A stretch of 64,000 nt of DNA, taken from NCBI RefSeq assembly GCF_003589595.1, contig NW_020654422.1:4944313-5008312 (forward strand), given 5' to 3'. Source of the DNA: Hyposmocoma kahamanoa (taxonomy: Eukaryota > Arthropoda > Insecta > Lepidoptera > Cosmopterigidae). Of this stretch, positions 23,276 to 34,244 are shown one piece after another; position 1 is the first letter of the stretch; each line of letters opens with the position of its first letter. Position numbers and translations under genes: made by a program. The notes below the pieces were generated by a model. It worked only from the letters and a program-made list of their open reading frames with translations, was not told where the DNA came from and ran no database searches.

Positions 23276-23675
23276 NNNNNNNNNNNNNNNNNNNNNNNNN
23301 NNNNNNNNNNNNNNNNNNNNNNNNNNNNNNNNNNNNNNNNNNNNNNNNNNNNNNNNNNNNNNNNNNNNNNNNNNNNNNNNNNNNNNNNNNNNNNNNNNNN
23401 NNNNNNNNNNNNNNNNNNNNNNNNNNNNNNNNNNNNNNNNNNNNNNNNNNNNNNNNNNNNNNNNNNNNNNNNNNNNNNNNNNNNNNNNNNNNNNNNNNNN
23501 NNNNNNNNNNNNNNNNNNNNNNNNNNNNNNNNNNNNNNNNNNNNNNNNNNNNNNNNNNNNNNNNNNNNNNNNNNNNNNNNNNNNNNNNNNNNNNNNNNNN
23601 NNNNNNNNNNNNNNNNNNNNNNNNNNNNNNNNNNNNNNNNNNNNNNNNNNNNNNNNNNNNNNNNNNNNNNNNNNN
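23276..23675. other. Assembly gap, 400 N
   Basis: A run of N. ORFs predicted across it are artefacts. Confidence 1.
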
Positions 23676-24290
23676 GCAGCATCGGATCAACCAGAATTCA
23701 CGCTCCACAAGTCTCATGCTCACTCAACTTATTGAATTGCATTGAGTTTTTATGATGAGCATATTATTAATTATATTCTATTCTGTTTTAAAGTCTGTCT
23801 TTTTTGTAGATGGAGTAAAATGACAGTTCATTGCGCAAAAGTGTTGCCCGCTTGCAAGCAGCAATGATTGCAGTGTATACATATTCTATCGACTGAATTT
23901 TGGCCGCGCTTATGCAATAAATAGCCAAACTTGTTTCATTTTAATCATTATCGGTCCATTATTTGTCCAACTGCTGGGCACAGCTTTACTTGAATTGTCA
24001 ATTTCTGTTAGTTCATACATTCATACACTACATTTAGAACTATGGATAGATAGATAACTCGTTTATTTGCTGAATCATAGTACATTTCAAACAAGCACTA
24101 ATAGATACAATGGTAAAGATAAAGAAAAAGCTAGTCTAGGTTTGTGAGTGTGGTCAGGAGTGTGCCATTGTGTCGGGGCGTAGAGTTGAGTGTCCTGTAT
24201 CAACAAACAACTATCTCTATTAGAACACAAAGAAGAAACATATTTTAAAATTTTCATTCTAATTCAGTATAGGTAATCAAATTCACCTCG
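23676..24290. other. Intergenic, nothing recognised
   Basis: A fragment near 23955-23985 (caactgctgggcacagc) resembles the 3' part of family D SINEs but is too short to assign. Otherwise featureless. Confidence 0.35.
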
Positions 24291-24293
24291 ATA

Positions 24294-24509
24294 CCTCCAA
24301 TGAACACTATGCCAACTAAATTTATGATAATTTTCTGTTTTTAAAGTATACAGCGTTATTTATTTACTGATATTATGCTTCCCGAATTTTGTGTTTTGTT
24401 TCTTTTTTTTCATAAAATTCGGGAAGCATAATATTTGTAAATAAATAAGGCTGTTATATTAAAAACAGAAAATGACCAAAATTGAAGTTGGCGTAGTGTC
24501 CATTGGAGG
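24294..24509. mobile_element. Fold-back element (MITE-like), about 97 bp arms
   Basis: The left arm 24294-24390 starts cctccaatg and the right arm 24414-24509 ends cattggagg. The arms are reverse complementary over almost their whole length (for example tattatgcttcccgaa against ttcgggaagcataata), with about 23 nt of T-rich loop. There is no coding capacity. The superfamily is unknown because no target duplication is clear. Confidence 0.8.
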
Positions 24510-25050
24510 ATTCACAATATATCAATAAAACTGTCGACAACAACTACATGACTATATAATATTTTATGAAAACTGGCAACCCTGCAAATGTCATTTTACT
24601 TCATCTTGAAAAAAGACAGGCTAGAGTTTAAACAACATTATCCCTTTTGTTGTCTACTGAAACTACCAACCATAATTTTATTTAGTAACATTAACTATTC
24701 GAAGGAGTATAACCATCATCTAAAGAGAATTCTGTAAACACGAACAACCAAACAACGCAACTACAGTCTTAAAATGAAGCTTTATTAATTAAACGGAAGA
24801 CTACGTGCTTTTTCGAATTATACTAACGAGCAATCGACTGTACGTGAACGGATACCAAATGGAATAGGGTATTTGATTTTTTATTACAACAGATCTTTTA
24901 CATGACAAATGGCTTTTGCAGTAATAAATTTTGTTGCAAGGGTACTGAAAACCGTAATATATTCATCATCAATAAGTTTATAATTTTCTTAATTGTTATA
25001 CCAATACCGATTTGTTTCTAGATTATTGCTTTGTAATTAATAAATCTTTA
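24510..25050. other. Intergenic, nothing recognised
   Basis: AT-rich; no feature assigned. Confidence 0.4.
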
Positions 25051-25057
25051 TTACAGA

Positions 25058-25180
25058 CATGTTTGCAAATGCCCGAATAGACGGATTTCACGCAATAATC
25101 CGTAAGAAAACAGTATCGCTGATGCATCGCCTGCGGCACAGTGACAATAGTGTCCTGAAAATGGTTGCCTCTCGCTTTTA
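25058..25180 (+). mobile_element. LINE fragment (post-RT tail)
   Basis: The plus strand reads MFANARIDGFHAIIRKK, then HRLRHSDNSVLKMVA. This corresponds to the FAEARIDDFYAIMRKK and NGVLKMIAD stations of the LINE at 57.5 kb. Only about 120 bp remain, just left of the Penelope-like copy. Confidence 0.7.
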
Positions 25181-25264
25181 TTTTTTGTCCTATACAGGCG
25201 CATTGGATGAAGGTGATAATTGGGATGTTGTATAAAACACTGAATGAATGATTTTGTATTCTTT

Positions 25265-25764
25265 TCCTCTTGTTTCACCAACAGTCAAGCGAAGACCTGC
25301 CATTTTACCTTACTTGAGAGGTGTTACAGACAAGATCGGAAGAATCCTCAGGCGTGCATCTATCAAGACCTATTTCAAGCCCCTGAGAAAGATTTCTCAG
25401 TTCCTGAGACCAGTGAAATGTAACATCCCCTTACAAGAAACAGGAGTTTACAAGCTTGACTGTGAATGCGGTCTCTCTTTTATTGAAACGAAGCAAAATA
25501 TTTGTACCCGCTTCAAAGAACATATAGCTGATGTCAAACACCGTCGCGTAAACAAGTCTACAGTCTGCGAGCATGTCATGGATAAACCTACATATCCAAT
25601 GATGTTTGACAAACCCCAATAAAGAAGTCCGATATCTACCCAGGATGCTGCGAGAGGCCATTGAAATTAAAAAACATCCTAATTTCAACAGGGAAGATTA
25701 TTTCTCCGTACCACCAGTTTGGGCTCCAGTATTTCCTCTGATGAAAAATCTCAAACAGGCATAA
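25265..25764 (+). pseudogene. Penelope-like element, GIY-YIG endonuclease part (copy 1)
   Basis: Reads RRPAILPYLRGVTDKIGR, LRRASIKTYFKP, then the GIY-YIG start GVYKLDCECG, the second motif as SFIETKQ (the YIG triplet is lost), CTRFKEH, and NKSTVCEHVMD. A frameshift near 25622 moves the frame to EVRYLPRMLREAIEIK and a stop at 25762-25764. Penelope-like retroelements carry RT followed by GIY-YIG; the RT part is missing, so this is a 5'-truncated dead copy. Copy 2 at 30840-31300 (minus) is the partner and keeps FYIGQTKRS. Confidence 0.8.
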
Positions 25765-26140
25765 GACTGCAGTACTAATAAATATGTTTTAATTTATTCC
25801 AATTTATATTATTAATTAATAATAAATTGAACTTAATAAAAAATCATTCAATAAAATAATTTGTAAAACGTAATGTAGCGTAAACTGGAATGTTTTCTTT
25901 GTAAAATTAAAAATAAGGTACTTAATTAATAACTTTTGTAACTTTAGTGAAAAAATAGGGTGGTTTGCATTAATATTAGACGTAACTGGTTGATGACTGT
26001 ACCACCTCAGTCAACCGTGACCATGGGATCTGTAAAGGGCCCGAAACGTCGGTTTGTTTGAAAAAACAAATATACGCGATTTAAATACGGAAAAATAGTT
26101 TAATTTCCTATGTGTAACAATCGCGAAAACCTATGCACTC
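25765..26140 (+). mobile_element. Penelope-like element 3' terminal region with hammerhead-like core
   Basis: Non-coding tail shared in reverse with 30470-30840. It contains gttgatgac near 25989 and gggcccgaaacgtcgg near 26038-26052, flanked by complementary 5-mers GACGT (25979-25983) and ACGTC (26046-26050). Hammerhead ribozymes are known in Penelope-like terminal repeats; the core C of CUGAUGA is replaced here, so activity is doubtful. The end is tgtaacaatcgcgaaaacct. Confidence 0.55.
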
Positions 26141-26726
26141 GAATGTAATTTAATTTCTCGCTTTCTGGTGAATGAATCCAAATTGAAAAAATAAAATACA
26201 TTGTTAATAACACTAGTTTTAAGTTATATTATTACTAATGCTATGAATCCAAGTCTCCGCAATAAATTGTTATTACTATTTATCAAAATTTAAATTTTGA
26301 AAAAAAGTCATGTTACAAATCTGTCAAGTGCCGAATTACATGAATCTAATTCCCTTTGTACCATTACTGCCATTGTTGCAATCTGTTTCGTCGGTGTTTA
26401 TACAGACATTTGCATAATCATATCAAATTTGCGTTTGTTTAGGCATTCTCCACGTGCACTTGTATTTGTTTCCGCTAACGTAAAATGCTTTATGGAATTT
26501 GGATTCTACGTTAAGCTCTCTTGTAATATCATAATATGGTCATTTCATAAAACACTAGCAACTTCGCAGGACTATATTGCTAACATCATAAACAACAACA
26601 TTATTTTGTTATATGACTTTTCACAAAACATAATAAATTTACTAAAAACAAACTTTTAAGTTTTCCTTATAATATCTAACATTTTTTAAGTCTGTATTTG
26701 GTAGATCCGACATTTTTCATCAGATT
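26141..26726. other. Intergenic, nothing recognised
   Basis: The ORF at 26297-26659 (120 codons) has hydrophobic, AT-driven composition with no motif and no splice sites in support. Confidence 0.35.
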
Positions 26727-26888
26727 GTGCCTCTACCATGAGATTCCAGCGACCGCGTAAAATATTTGTATACAAAATGTTGTTTCTTCTAATGACCTCT
26801 TGGGGCGCAAAACATTTCATACAAAATTGCGAAGTAATTTACGTTGTCGCTAGCGACAATCGTCACTGTAATCTCGTGGTAGAGGCAC
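26727..26888. mobile_element. MITE with 19 bp terminal inverted repeats
   Basis: The left end gtgcctctaccatgagatt pairs with the right end aatctcgtggtagaggcac, with one mismatch. The inside carries tacaaaatgttgtttctt and ttgtcgctagcgac. A second, partial copy with the right end lies at 54570-54688. No ORF. The target duplication is unclear. Confidence 0.75.
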
Positions 26889-27475
26889 CGGTATTATGCT
26901 AGCGCTTTCTTTAATTACCGCATAGTGTTCCCACCGTTTAGAGCGATCTATTTTAATATTTTGATTTTTCTATGAAAGTAAAATTTCATAGAGTTATTAA
27001 TAATCATAGAACAAAAATTGTTGCTTACGATGTTAGTGGTGATGTAGGTAGATGAGAATTGTTAGTATTTTACAATTCTACAAACATCTACCCACAAACC
27101 TGAAAAGTTTTACAAACGACGAAATGTTTAATACCTGACTAAAACTTTTATTGGATAATGAATTCTACAGTGTCGATGAGTTTGTTTTGAAACAATGTGT
27201 AATTTTGTTTTACTTGAATTCGTTGTATTTAGACAAGCAGTAGTTACACTACTTTATTTTATATTCGTTATTATTGCTTGCGATAGCGACGATCGTATTA
27301 TCCTTTGACATTTTATTTTTAATTGTAATATTGTGACATTTATAATATAAAATAAATTATTCTATTCTATTCAATTGAACCTGTTTAATGAAATATTTTG
27401 GTAACATGTGGATTAAAGATAATTATGGAGTTTTATTTTTGTTTTCGCGGTTGCTACAAGAACTTACTCTTTTTT
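26889..27475. other. Intergenic, nothing recognised
   Basis: AT-rich; no feature assigned. Confidence 0.4.
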
Positions 27476-27477
27476 TG

Positions 27478-27735
27478 TAATATCATAATGATGGGGCGAA
27501 CTAATCGTGCACCTGGTGGCAAGCGACACGCCTGTCCATATCAGTGTCACTAAAAGCTTTAAATCGCAAAGAATTAGGGAGAACTGCCACTGCACCCGTC
27601 GCCCTGAGGCATAAGTTGACAAGTCCAACGTGCCTGTAATTTCACCAGCACCCTTCAAAACCAGAACGCAGTATTGATGACATTACTGCTTGACGGCAGA
27701 AATGGGTCACAAGGAGCCCTACTGCTATTAAAATA
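27478..27735 (+). repeat. R repeat copy 4, abutting mariner
   Basis: Forward copy with gcgaacta at the 5' side, acgcctgtcc, ctgccactgcacccgtc and cattactgcttgacgg. The stretch between the last hairpin and ggagccctactgct is shortened. It adjoins the broken mariner ORF. Confidence 0.75.
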
Positions 27736-27761
27736 TGCTAGTACATGTAGCGCACTATAAG

Positions 27762-28329
27762 TTTGCTGCTTTGTTTTGGGATCGTAACTATAAATCCATG
27801 TTTCGTCACCTGTTACTATATCCCACACCAAATTTGACACCCCTTCGTCGAATCTTTTAAGCATGGCATTGCACCAAGAGACGCGATCCGTTTTTTGAGC
27901 CTCGTTCAAATTGTGTGGGATACACCGAGAGCGCAGTTTTTTCACACCCAAATGTTTGTGTAGTATTGATTGCATTTGATTCATGCCTACGCCTAAAGAT
28001 GCCCGAAACTTATGGTATGTTACATGCATGTCTGTTTTGATCATACGGCGCACAGCATCGATGTTTTCGTTGTTCACAGCAGTGGACGGGCGACCATTAC
28101 GAAATTTGTCACTGAGATTAACACGACCGCGTTTGAATTTTGCAAACCAGCTATAAATAGTCGTCTTGTATGGTGCTTCATCGCCAAAAGCAGTTTGAAG
28201 CCGAGCGAAGCTCCGCTGAGCTGTTAATTTACACTTGAAGTCATAGAAAATCATACTACGAAAATTTTCACGAGTGATTTTGAATTTCCATGGTGATGCA
28301 GACAACCAATTTCTAAAATGACGCCACAA
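27762..28329 (-). pseudogene. Mariner transposase, C-terminally truncated
   Basis: The minus-strand ORF encodes a mariner N-terminal half: a helix-turn-helix region around residues 20-65 (TRENFRSMIFYDFK, FGDEAPYKTTIYSWF), the GRPST linker near 79, LHKHLGVKKL near 123, and RCIPHNLNEAQK near 135 (usually W before xPH; C here). The first catalytic aspartate is in VTGDETWIY (residues 172-180). After KTKQQ (residue 189, near 27762) the sequence leaves mariner and runs into R repeat sequence, so the second and third catalytic aspartates are absent. The ORF continues by chance to 27655. Terminal inverted repeats were not identified. The reading frame is otherwise uninterrupted, which suggests modest age. 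Confidence 0.85.
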
Positions 28330-28334
28330 TGGAA

Positions 28335-30045
28335 AAACTAGTGACAGTCAGATGAATCAAACTGTATTCTACAGCCAAAAAGTTCCGTTTTCAAATGTTG
28401 TAATTATTTTTTAAATATTGTTTATGTAAATATTGTTTATGTATGTGTTTTTCTCAAACGGTCCCAAAATGAGTGCATTTTTTGTACCATTAATGGGCAA
28501 TAATCATTAATTATGAATTCTAGGTCTAGGTCTAGTAGCAACAAAAAGAGATTTGGAATCTTGACTGGAATCTTTTTATTATAAAATGCCTTTTTTTAGA
28601 CCAACTTTCTAAATTTCCGCTAAAAAGAAGAAACTCAATTTTTATAATCACAGTAATTACTTATTTACAAAAGATGTACTGCTTATCTTAGCTACGAAAT
28701 GGGACACACAAATGAAAAGGGAATAACGAAAGAAAAAAACGGTATGACACAAAAGAAAAAGATTGCCATTTTAATGCAAAGATATTTTACTGTGTACGTG
28801 TTTTCAATTTTTTTAAGTGACAGTCTTTTGTTTATTCTGAAAGATAAATGAAACGTAATAAGCAAAGTAAATGGATACACGTAGTGTTTTTGCAGTTTTT
28901 GTTACGTATAGAGATTTTTCTCTTTTGCATCCTCTGTTATTTTGCATGATATTCATTTATAAGTTATGATTAATGAGACTATACGAGGTTTTTAGCATGT
29001 GACTGAAAGTTTTTGCAAAATAGAAAGCAATTTTTATAGTATTAATAATTTAGTAGTAGAAGTTGCTGGTAAAAAAGACGCAATAGTCTTCTTCTTCTTA
29101 TCATATCGCTTATTCGATATTGCCATCGTGATGAAAGGATTTGGAGGAAAAGATTGTTCGTCGTTACGTGTAGGCTCCTTTCGAAAACCCTATAAATACT
29201 GAGACAATATGATACGAGATGTGAACACGAACACTTTAAAATACTATACGGCGCCTTTGTACATACTTTCCTTATATTCTATAAAAAAAAATGTAAAATA
29301 TCTTGTACTAGTTTCGTAACTAGGCACATTATCTACCGAGAAGAAATCATGTTGAATGTATCAAAAGTATTTCGTCATTTTGACTAAACGGCGTAGAGGT
29401 GACGTAAATATTTGTTGCTAGTTTTTCTGGAGCTTATCGCGCGTTTAAATAAATACTATCACTAAAAAGAAGTCGAAAGTCCTTAAAATTAGTTTAAATT
29501 TAACAAAATGAGATTTCCTTTCGCGAGAATGCAATATAATAGGCCTTAGGGCAACTCATTTGTATAAAGGTTAACCTGTAGTGTTCCAAATAGAACGCCC
29601 TAAGCGAAGTGAGCGAGCGCGAGCAAGTCGTGCAATCCTGGCGCACGCCCAACTAATTTTCACTCCAAGCTACTGTCTCGCTCTAAAATCACTATTTATT
29701 ATGCTACGTTTACATTTTTGCCGTCCACTGACCAAAACGCGGCTAAGTGACAAATGGTCAAATATACGTTTTAAATAGCAAAAAATAGGGTACAAAACTA
29801 TCATTCAAAGACAGTTTAAAATTAGTTAAGGTGTTCGACTTATCGGGACTTACGCTAACGATGCATAATTGCAATACCATTAAACAATTTCATTATTCAA
29901 ACACAGGGTTATGGTTTTTTATAATAGCTCAAAAAATTATTTTGACACTTTTTAGGTAGTGGACGGCAGATTTACCTAAATATCATTTAGTATTTGTGCT
30001 TAGTCTTTTTACCAAGCGGATACTTATACATTGATAATGATAATG
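28335..30045. other. Intergenic, nothing recognised
   Basis: AT-rich. A small GC-richer patch near 29590-29660 (gcgagcgcgagcaag). ORFs at 28692-28880, 28999-29202 and 29581-29778 show no motif. Confidence 0.4.
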
Positions 30046-30049
30046 TGCC

Positions 30050-30262
30050 GCACAACCACACCCAGTACCTGGTCTCAAACTTGGAAATACCCTGTACTGT
30101 GAGTACCAGAGCTACGGATTTCACTCCGTGGTCACGACGAAGACAACTTAGACCAGAACCAATTTAGAAAATGTGTTTCCCAAATTGGTCCTACCGGGAA
30201 TCGAACCCAGGGACCTCCTCATTCAGCGACCACAGTGCAAACCGCTGGGCCACCGAGGCCGC
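30050..30262 (-). mobile_element. SINE family C copy
   Basis: In forward reading the head is ggtggcccagcggtttg with a box B gggttcgattcccgg. The body contains aattggttctggtct and the 3' side tactcacagtacagggt. It is the best preserved member of the family in the window. Confidence 0.75.
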
Positions 30263-30469
30263 AAAACCTAAATTCACTAATGGTTGTCACTAGTTGCGAT
30301 AATTAATACGAATATCGCTTGTACACCTAGAGAGAAAATGACACTTCGGACACCTGCGACTTTTCGGACAGTCATTTCTCGTTTTCGGAACTGAACGGAC
30401 ACAGTGTGCAAATGCTCTTAAGGTCAAATAAAATTAGCAAAATAAAAAACAAATGACAAATACATGGGA

Positions 30470-30839
30470 AATTAAACTATTTTTCCGGATTTAATCGCGT
30501 ATATTTGTTTTTTCAAACAAACCGAAGCTTCGGGTCCTTTACAGGTTCCTTGGTAATGGTTAACTGAGGTGGTACGGTCATCAACCAGTTATGCTTAATA
30601 TTAATGCAAACCACCCTATTTTTTCACTATAGTTACATAAGTTATTAATTAAATACCTTATTTTTAATTTTACAAAGAAAACATTCCAATTTACGCTACG
30701 TTACGTTTTACAAATTATTTTATTGAATGAATTTTTATTAAGTTCAATTTATTATTAATCAATAATATAAATTGAAATAAATTAAAACATATTAATTAGT
30801 ACTGCAGTCTTGTCTGTTTCGAATTTTTCATCAGAAGAA
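30470..30839 (-). mobile_element. Penelope-like element terminal region (copy 2)
   Basis: Reverse-complement partner of 25765-26140: ttttccggatttaatcgcg, cttcgggtcctttaca, then the long AT-rich tail. Its hammerhead-like core reads gttgatgaccgtacc and gacccgaagcttcgg, with the stem 3' strand changed compared with copy 1. Confidence 0.65.
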
Positions 30840-31300
30840 TTACTGGACCCCAAATTGGTGGTACGGAGAAACCATATTCTCTGTTGAAATTAGGATGTTT
30901 TTAATTTCAATGGCCTCTCGCAGCATCCTGGGTAGATAACGGACCTTGTATTTGTTAAACTTCATTGAATATGTAGGTATATCCATGACATGTTCGCAGA
31001 CTGCAGACTTGTTTACGCGACGGTGTTTAACATCAGCTATATGTTCTTTGACGCGGGTACAAATACTTCGCTTCGTTTGTCCAATATAAAAGAGACCGCA
31101 CTCAGTCAAGCTTGTAAACTCCTGCATCCTGTAAGGTGATGTTACATTTCACGGGTCGCAGGAACTGAGAAATCTTCATCAGGGGCTTGAAATAGGTCTT
31201 GATAGATGCACGCCTGAGGACTCTTCCGATCTTGTCTGTAACACCTCACACGTAAAGTAAAATTGCAGGTCTTCGCTCGACTGTTGGTGGTTTCACACGG
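30840..31300 (-). pseudogene. Penelope-like element, GIY-YIG endonuclease part (copy 2)
   Basis: The minus strand encodes VERRPAILLYVRGV, IGRVLRRASIKTYFKP, RPVKCN, then CGLFYIGQTKRSICTR with an intact YIG, VKEHIADVKHRR, NKSAVCEHVMD, and YLPRMLREAIEIKN. An indel near 31130 separates the GIY part from the YIG part. The RT core is missing. Close to copy 1 in wording, so both derive from one family. Confidence 0.8.
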
Positions 31301-31592
31301 GGCCTACGGCATTGGCGTGGATACTTCAATTTATTCACATGTAAAAAAATAATTTCATTTCCTATGTGTAACAATCGCGAAAACCTAGGAACTCGATAAA
31401 TGACAAATACACTTTTCCGTTGTGTTATTTGTAACATTCTAAAGCAATGTTTGTAAAAACATCCATATTCCAAAATATGGACTTAAGGTCCTTTATCTTT
31501 CACCTACAGATATTCAGACAACATAATACCAAAGTCCACAATTCTGTTATTTACACTTGGCCTATGTTGATATTTCATAATTAACAGTGAGT

Positions 31593-31626
31593 TTGCCCTT
31601 TGATGAGCTTCCACATCAAAGGGCAA
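31593..31626. repeat. 13 bp perfect hairpin
   Basis: ttgccctttgatg (31593-31605) and catcaaagggcaa (31614-31626) with an 8 nt loop, just beyond the 3' side of the LINE remnant. Confidence 0.8.
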
Positions 31627-31632
31627 TCGGAT

Positions 31633-32642
31633 TTATATAGCTATCATCTTCAAGTAGCTATTATCGCTGCGCCGCATTCTGTATATAAGCGAGGCCATTT
31701 TCTTGCGCCATACCGCGTCCAAGCCGTCTTTGTGTGACTCAAGAAACATGGTTGACGCACTATAGGAACGCGGCAGCCGCAACAACACGTAAGGTGTAAT
31801 TATACTGGACACGCAGAGCATTGTAAGCCTTTTGAGTTCCGACTCAAAGACTCGTCGAATAAAGAGAAGTTCAGAACGCTTTATAGCGAAATATTTCAAC
31901 GCAAGCCTAGATTTTAGGAGGCGAGGTTTGGAGGGTCACCCCTCGCGTCCTGCAATCTGCGTGCTGTAAATTAATACGAATAAAATAAGATTAGGCGTAG
32001 GATTATGTATAAAGTTATATATTTTATTCTTAAATAATTCGTTTTAAACTTTTATTTTAACCTATTGTCAGGGTTATATATGATCGGATAAAGTACATCC
32101 TATCGTGTACACATTGTTTTATGATACCATATGACAGGATGAACACGTCATGCGCCTGGTGTTTAGCGACTGTTTATAGTAGTTGCAGTGCCACTCAGAG
32201 CTTTCAATCGCAAAGACCTAAGGGACCCTGTCACTGCGCCTGTCACCAGGGTGTCTCAGGAGACATAAGTTGACAAATCCCATGTGCCTGTAATTTCACC
32301 AGCAACCTTACCCTACAAAACTGAAACACAGTAATGCTCACATTACTAATTGCCGGAAGAAGTTAGGTAGGTAGCAGTACACCCCTTGACGAACCCTTTC
32401 ACAAGGAGCTCTACTGCTGCTTATCATATTCTTTAGACAAAATATCCTTAGGCATACCGTATATTTTTTGTAAGACCGTTATTTAATAGTAAGTACCTAC
32501 ACAATTTGATCCAGCCGTTAACAATTTTTTCCCGCTTCTCCTCCGTAGACTCGCCCTTTATATTATTTACAGCTGTACTTCGTGTAAATCTACGGGTCAC
32601 TATATTGGCTCGGACTGACAATGTTCTGCGCTCCTTCTCCAT
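31633..32642 (-). mobile_element. LINE remnant split by an R repeat
   Basis: Two pieces on the minus strand are collinear with the LINE at 57.5 kb. 32448-32642 reads ERRTLSVRANIVTRRFTRST; 31633-31899 reads LRLPRSYSASTMFL, WRKKMASLIYRMRRSDN and YLKMIA. R repeat copy 5 (32118-32422) sits between them. The simplest reading is one LINE copy into which an R element inserted, with loss of some sequence. Confidence 0.65.
32118..32422 (+). repeat. R repeat copy 5, near full length
   Basis: Forward copy: ggatgaacacgtcatgcgcc, cagtgccactcagagc, ggaccctgtcactgcgcc, cccatgtgcctgtaat, gtagcagtaca, ending caaggagctctactgct. The first hairpin pairs cagtgccactcagagc with a weaker right arm. Confidence 0.8.
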
Positions 32643-32644
32643 AT

Positions 32645-33333
32645 GTCAATAATTTTCAGGTAATTTTAGGTTTTTTACTCAAGTTTGGTGACAATTTTTA
32701 TTATTTAATTACTCTAATATATCATCGTGAAATGTTAAAGAATATTTCAGGTTACCACACTCAAATATTAAATAAAACTTCATGATGATATTCTATAAAT
32801 ATAAATTAAATTAATTGTCACCATAATTGAGTACAAAAAACTTACCTAAAATTACTCACGTACATCATCTCTAAGGTCTTCAGCCAGCAAAAATGTTCGA
32901 ACTATTTGAAATGATATGACTTTTTATTTTCCGTCAAAGTCCAATATTTTTTACTGTAATGTTAAGCAAGTTACACAGAAAATCATCACATTGATTCTTT
33001 CTCTCTACTACTTATAAGTGAGGCAGGTTCCCCTGAGAAGAGTGAGGAAGAATCGGGGTTGCTCTTTGTCAATTAACATTTATTTTGTACACATTTCGAG
33101 ATCTACTCGATGTCGAGATCACACTCAACTGGTTCTTACCATAAATTTTTGTCATCCAAGTACGCAGAAACTGTATAATATCCTTCTGCAAGAGTTCTGG
33201 GCAGGCTTGTTGCTTACCACCAAGCCTACGACTTATTCGTTCCGTCATTTTATATCATAAAAAATGCATAGATTGTGTGATGTAATGTATGAAGCTGGTT
33301 TTCCTAAAAAAAGTACTCCGTCAAATTTTACCT
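32645..33333. other. Intergenic, nothing recognised
   Basis: AT-rich; an 80-codon ORF at 33018-33260 has no motif. Confidence 0.4.
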
Positions 33334-33560
33334 ATTTCTGCCGCCAAACAGTAACGTGAACATTACTGCGTTCCTGTTTTGTAGAGTACCTTGGGTGTTG
33401 GTGAAATTACAGGCACATGGTACTTGTCAACTTGTGTCTCACGGTGATGGGCGCAGTGGCAGTGCCACTCAGATCTTTGCAATTTAAAGCTCTAAGCGGC
33501 AGTGAACTCTATTATGGATAGGTGTGCGTTACTTACGACGCAGTCTCTTGGTATCATAAT
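33334..33560 (-). repeat. R repeat copy 6
   Basis: Reverse copy with ctatttctgccgcc, attacaggcacatgg, gggcgcagtggcagtgcc and the 5' end ctattatggataggtg. Confidence 0.8.
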
Positions 33561-33564
33561 AAAA

Positions 33565-34086
33565 TTATATATAATTATCATTTTAATTTAGTCGAGATAC
33601 CTGCGTGATGATTCCTTAAAATTCTTCCCATGCAAGCATTATCAAATTACATTACGCCCCAGAGATTGAGTTGCAAATTAAAAAATACAGTATGGCACGG
33701 TGCCAAAGTTCCGGACATCCGGTCCAATCTATGTTTTATCCAGTATACTATACGTGACTTCCCGATTTTCATTTACTTGAACCAGGAAGATTTATAGATA
33801 GGCAACAGTTTGGAGTTAGGCGATATAAATACAAGAATTTTGCTTTGATTTTTTAAAAAGCAACAGTGAGATAGTTTAAAAAATCTATCTATGATTTTAG
33901 AGATCAGACTCCATTTTGAATTGACTAGAAAAAAAGATGAGATCACACATTTCGAATGTATATTTTTGTGTGTATATTAGACGATTACTTCAACATTTGT
34001 GAACCAATGTCGATGATTATTTTTTTGTTTGCAAGTGGGTACTTCAGTAGCGGTCACGGTCAAATTTGAGGAAAATATTCCACCTC
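33565..34086. other. Intergenic, nothing recognised
   Basis: AT-rich; no feature assigned. Confidence 0.4.
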
Positions 34087-34089
34087 TAA

Positions 34090-34244
34090 GGGTCGTATTC
34101 TAGAACTCTACTCAATGCTCAAGTCAGGATTGCACTGGAAACATAAGCACACCCTAATGGCAGGGACTCGAGTATGATTTCGAGTGCTTTAAACCATACT
34201 CAAGTCCTGACTTAAGCATTGAGTAGAGTTCTAGAATACGACCC
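34090..34244. mobile_element. MITE with long inverted ends and TAA duplication (Harbinger-like)
   Basis: The ends gggtcgtattctagaac and gttctagaatacgaccc are exact reverse complements, and the pairing extends to about 40 bp with few mismatches. The flanks are TAA at 34087-34089 and TAA at 34245-34247. A 3 bp TAA/TTA duplication is the habit of PIF/Harbinger transposons. No ORF, so non-autonomous. Confidence 0.8.

Noticed and set aside
23232..23735. ORFs of 138-163 codons
   Set aside because: They consist mainly of N-derived X residues in the assembly gap.
24294..24509. Assembly artefact (inverted duplicate)
   Set aside because: The arms differ at scattered positions and the loop is distinct, as in an aged fold-back element.
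25248..25622. Host GIY-YIG nuclease gene
   Set aside because: A frameshift, loss of the YIG triplet and a second copy with shared non-coding tail show a Penelope-like retroelement.
26297..26659. 120-codon ORF with hydrophobic stretches
   Set aside because: AT-driven composition, no motif, no splice or promoter context, no second copy.
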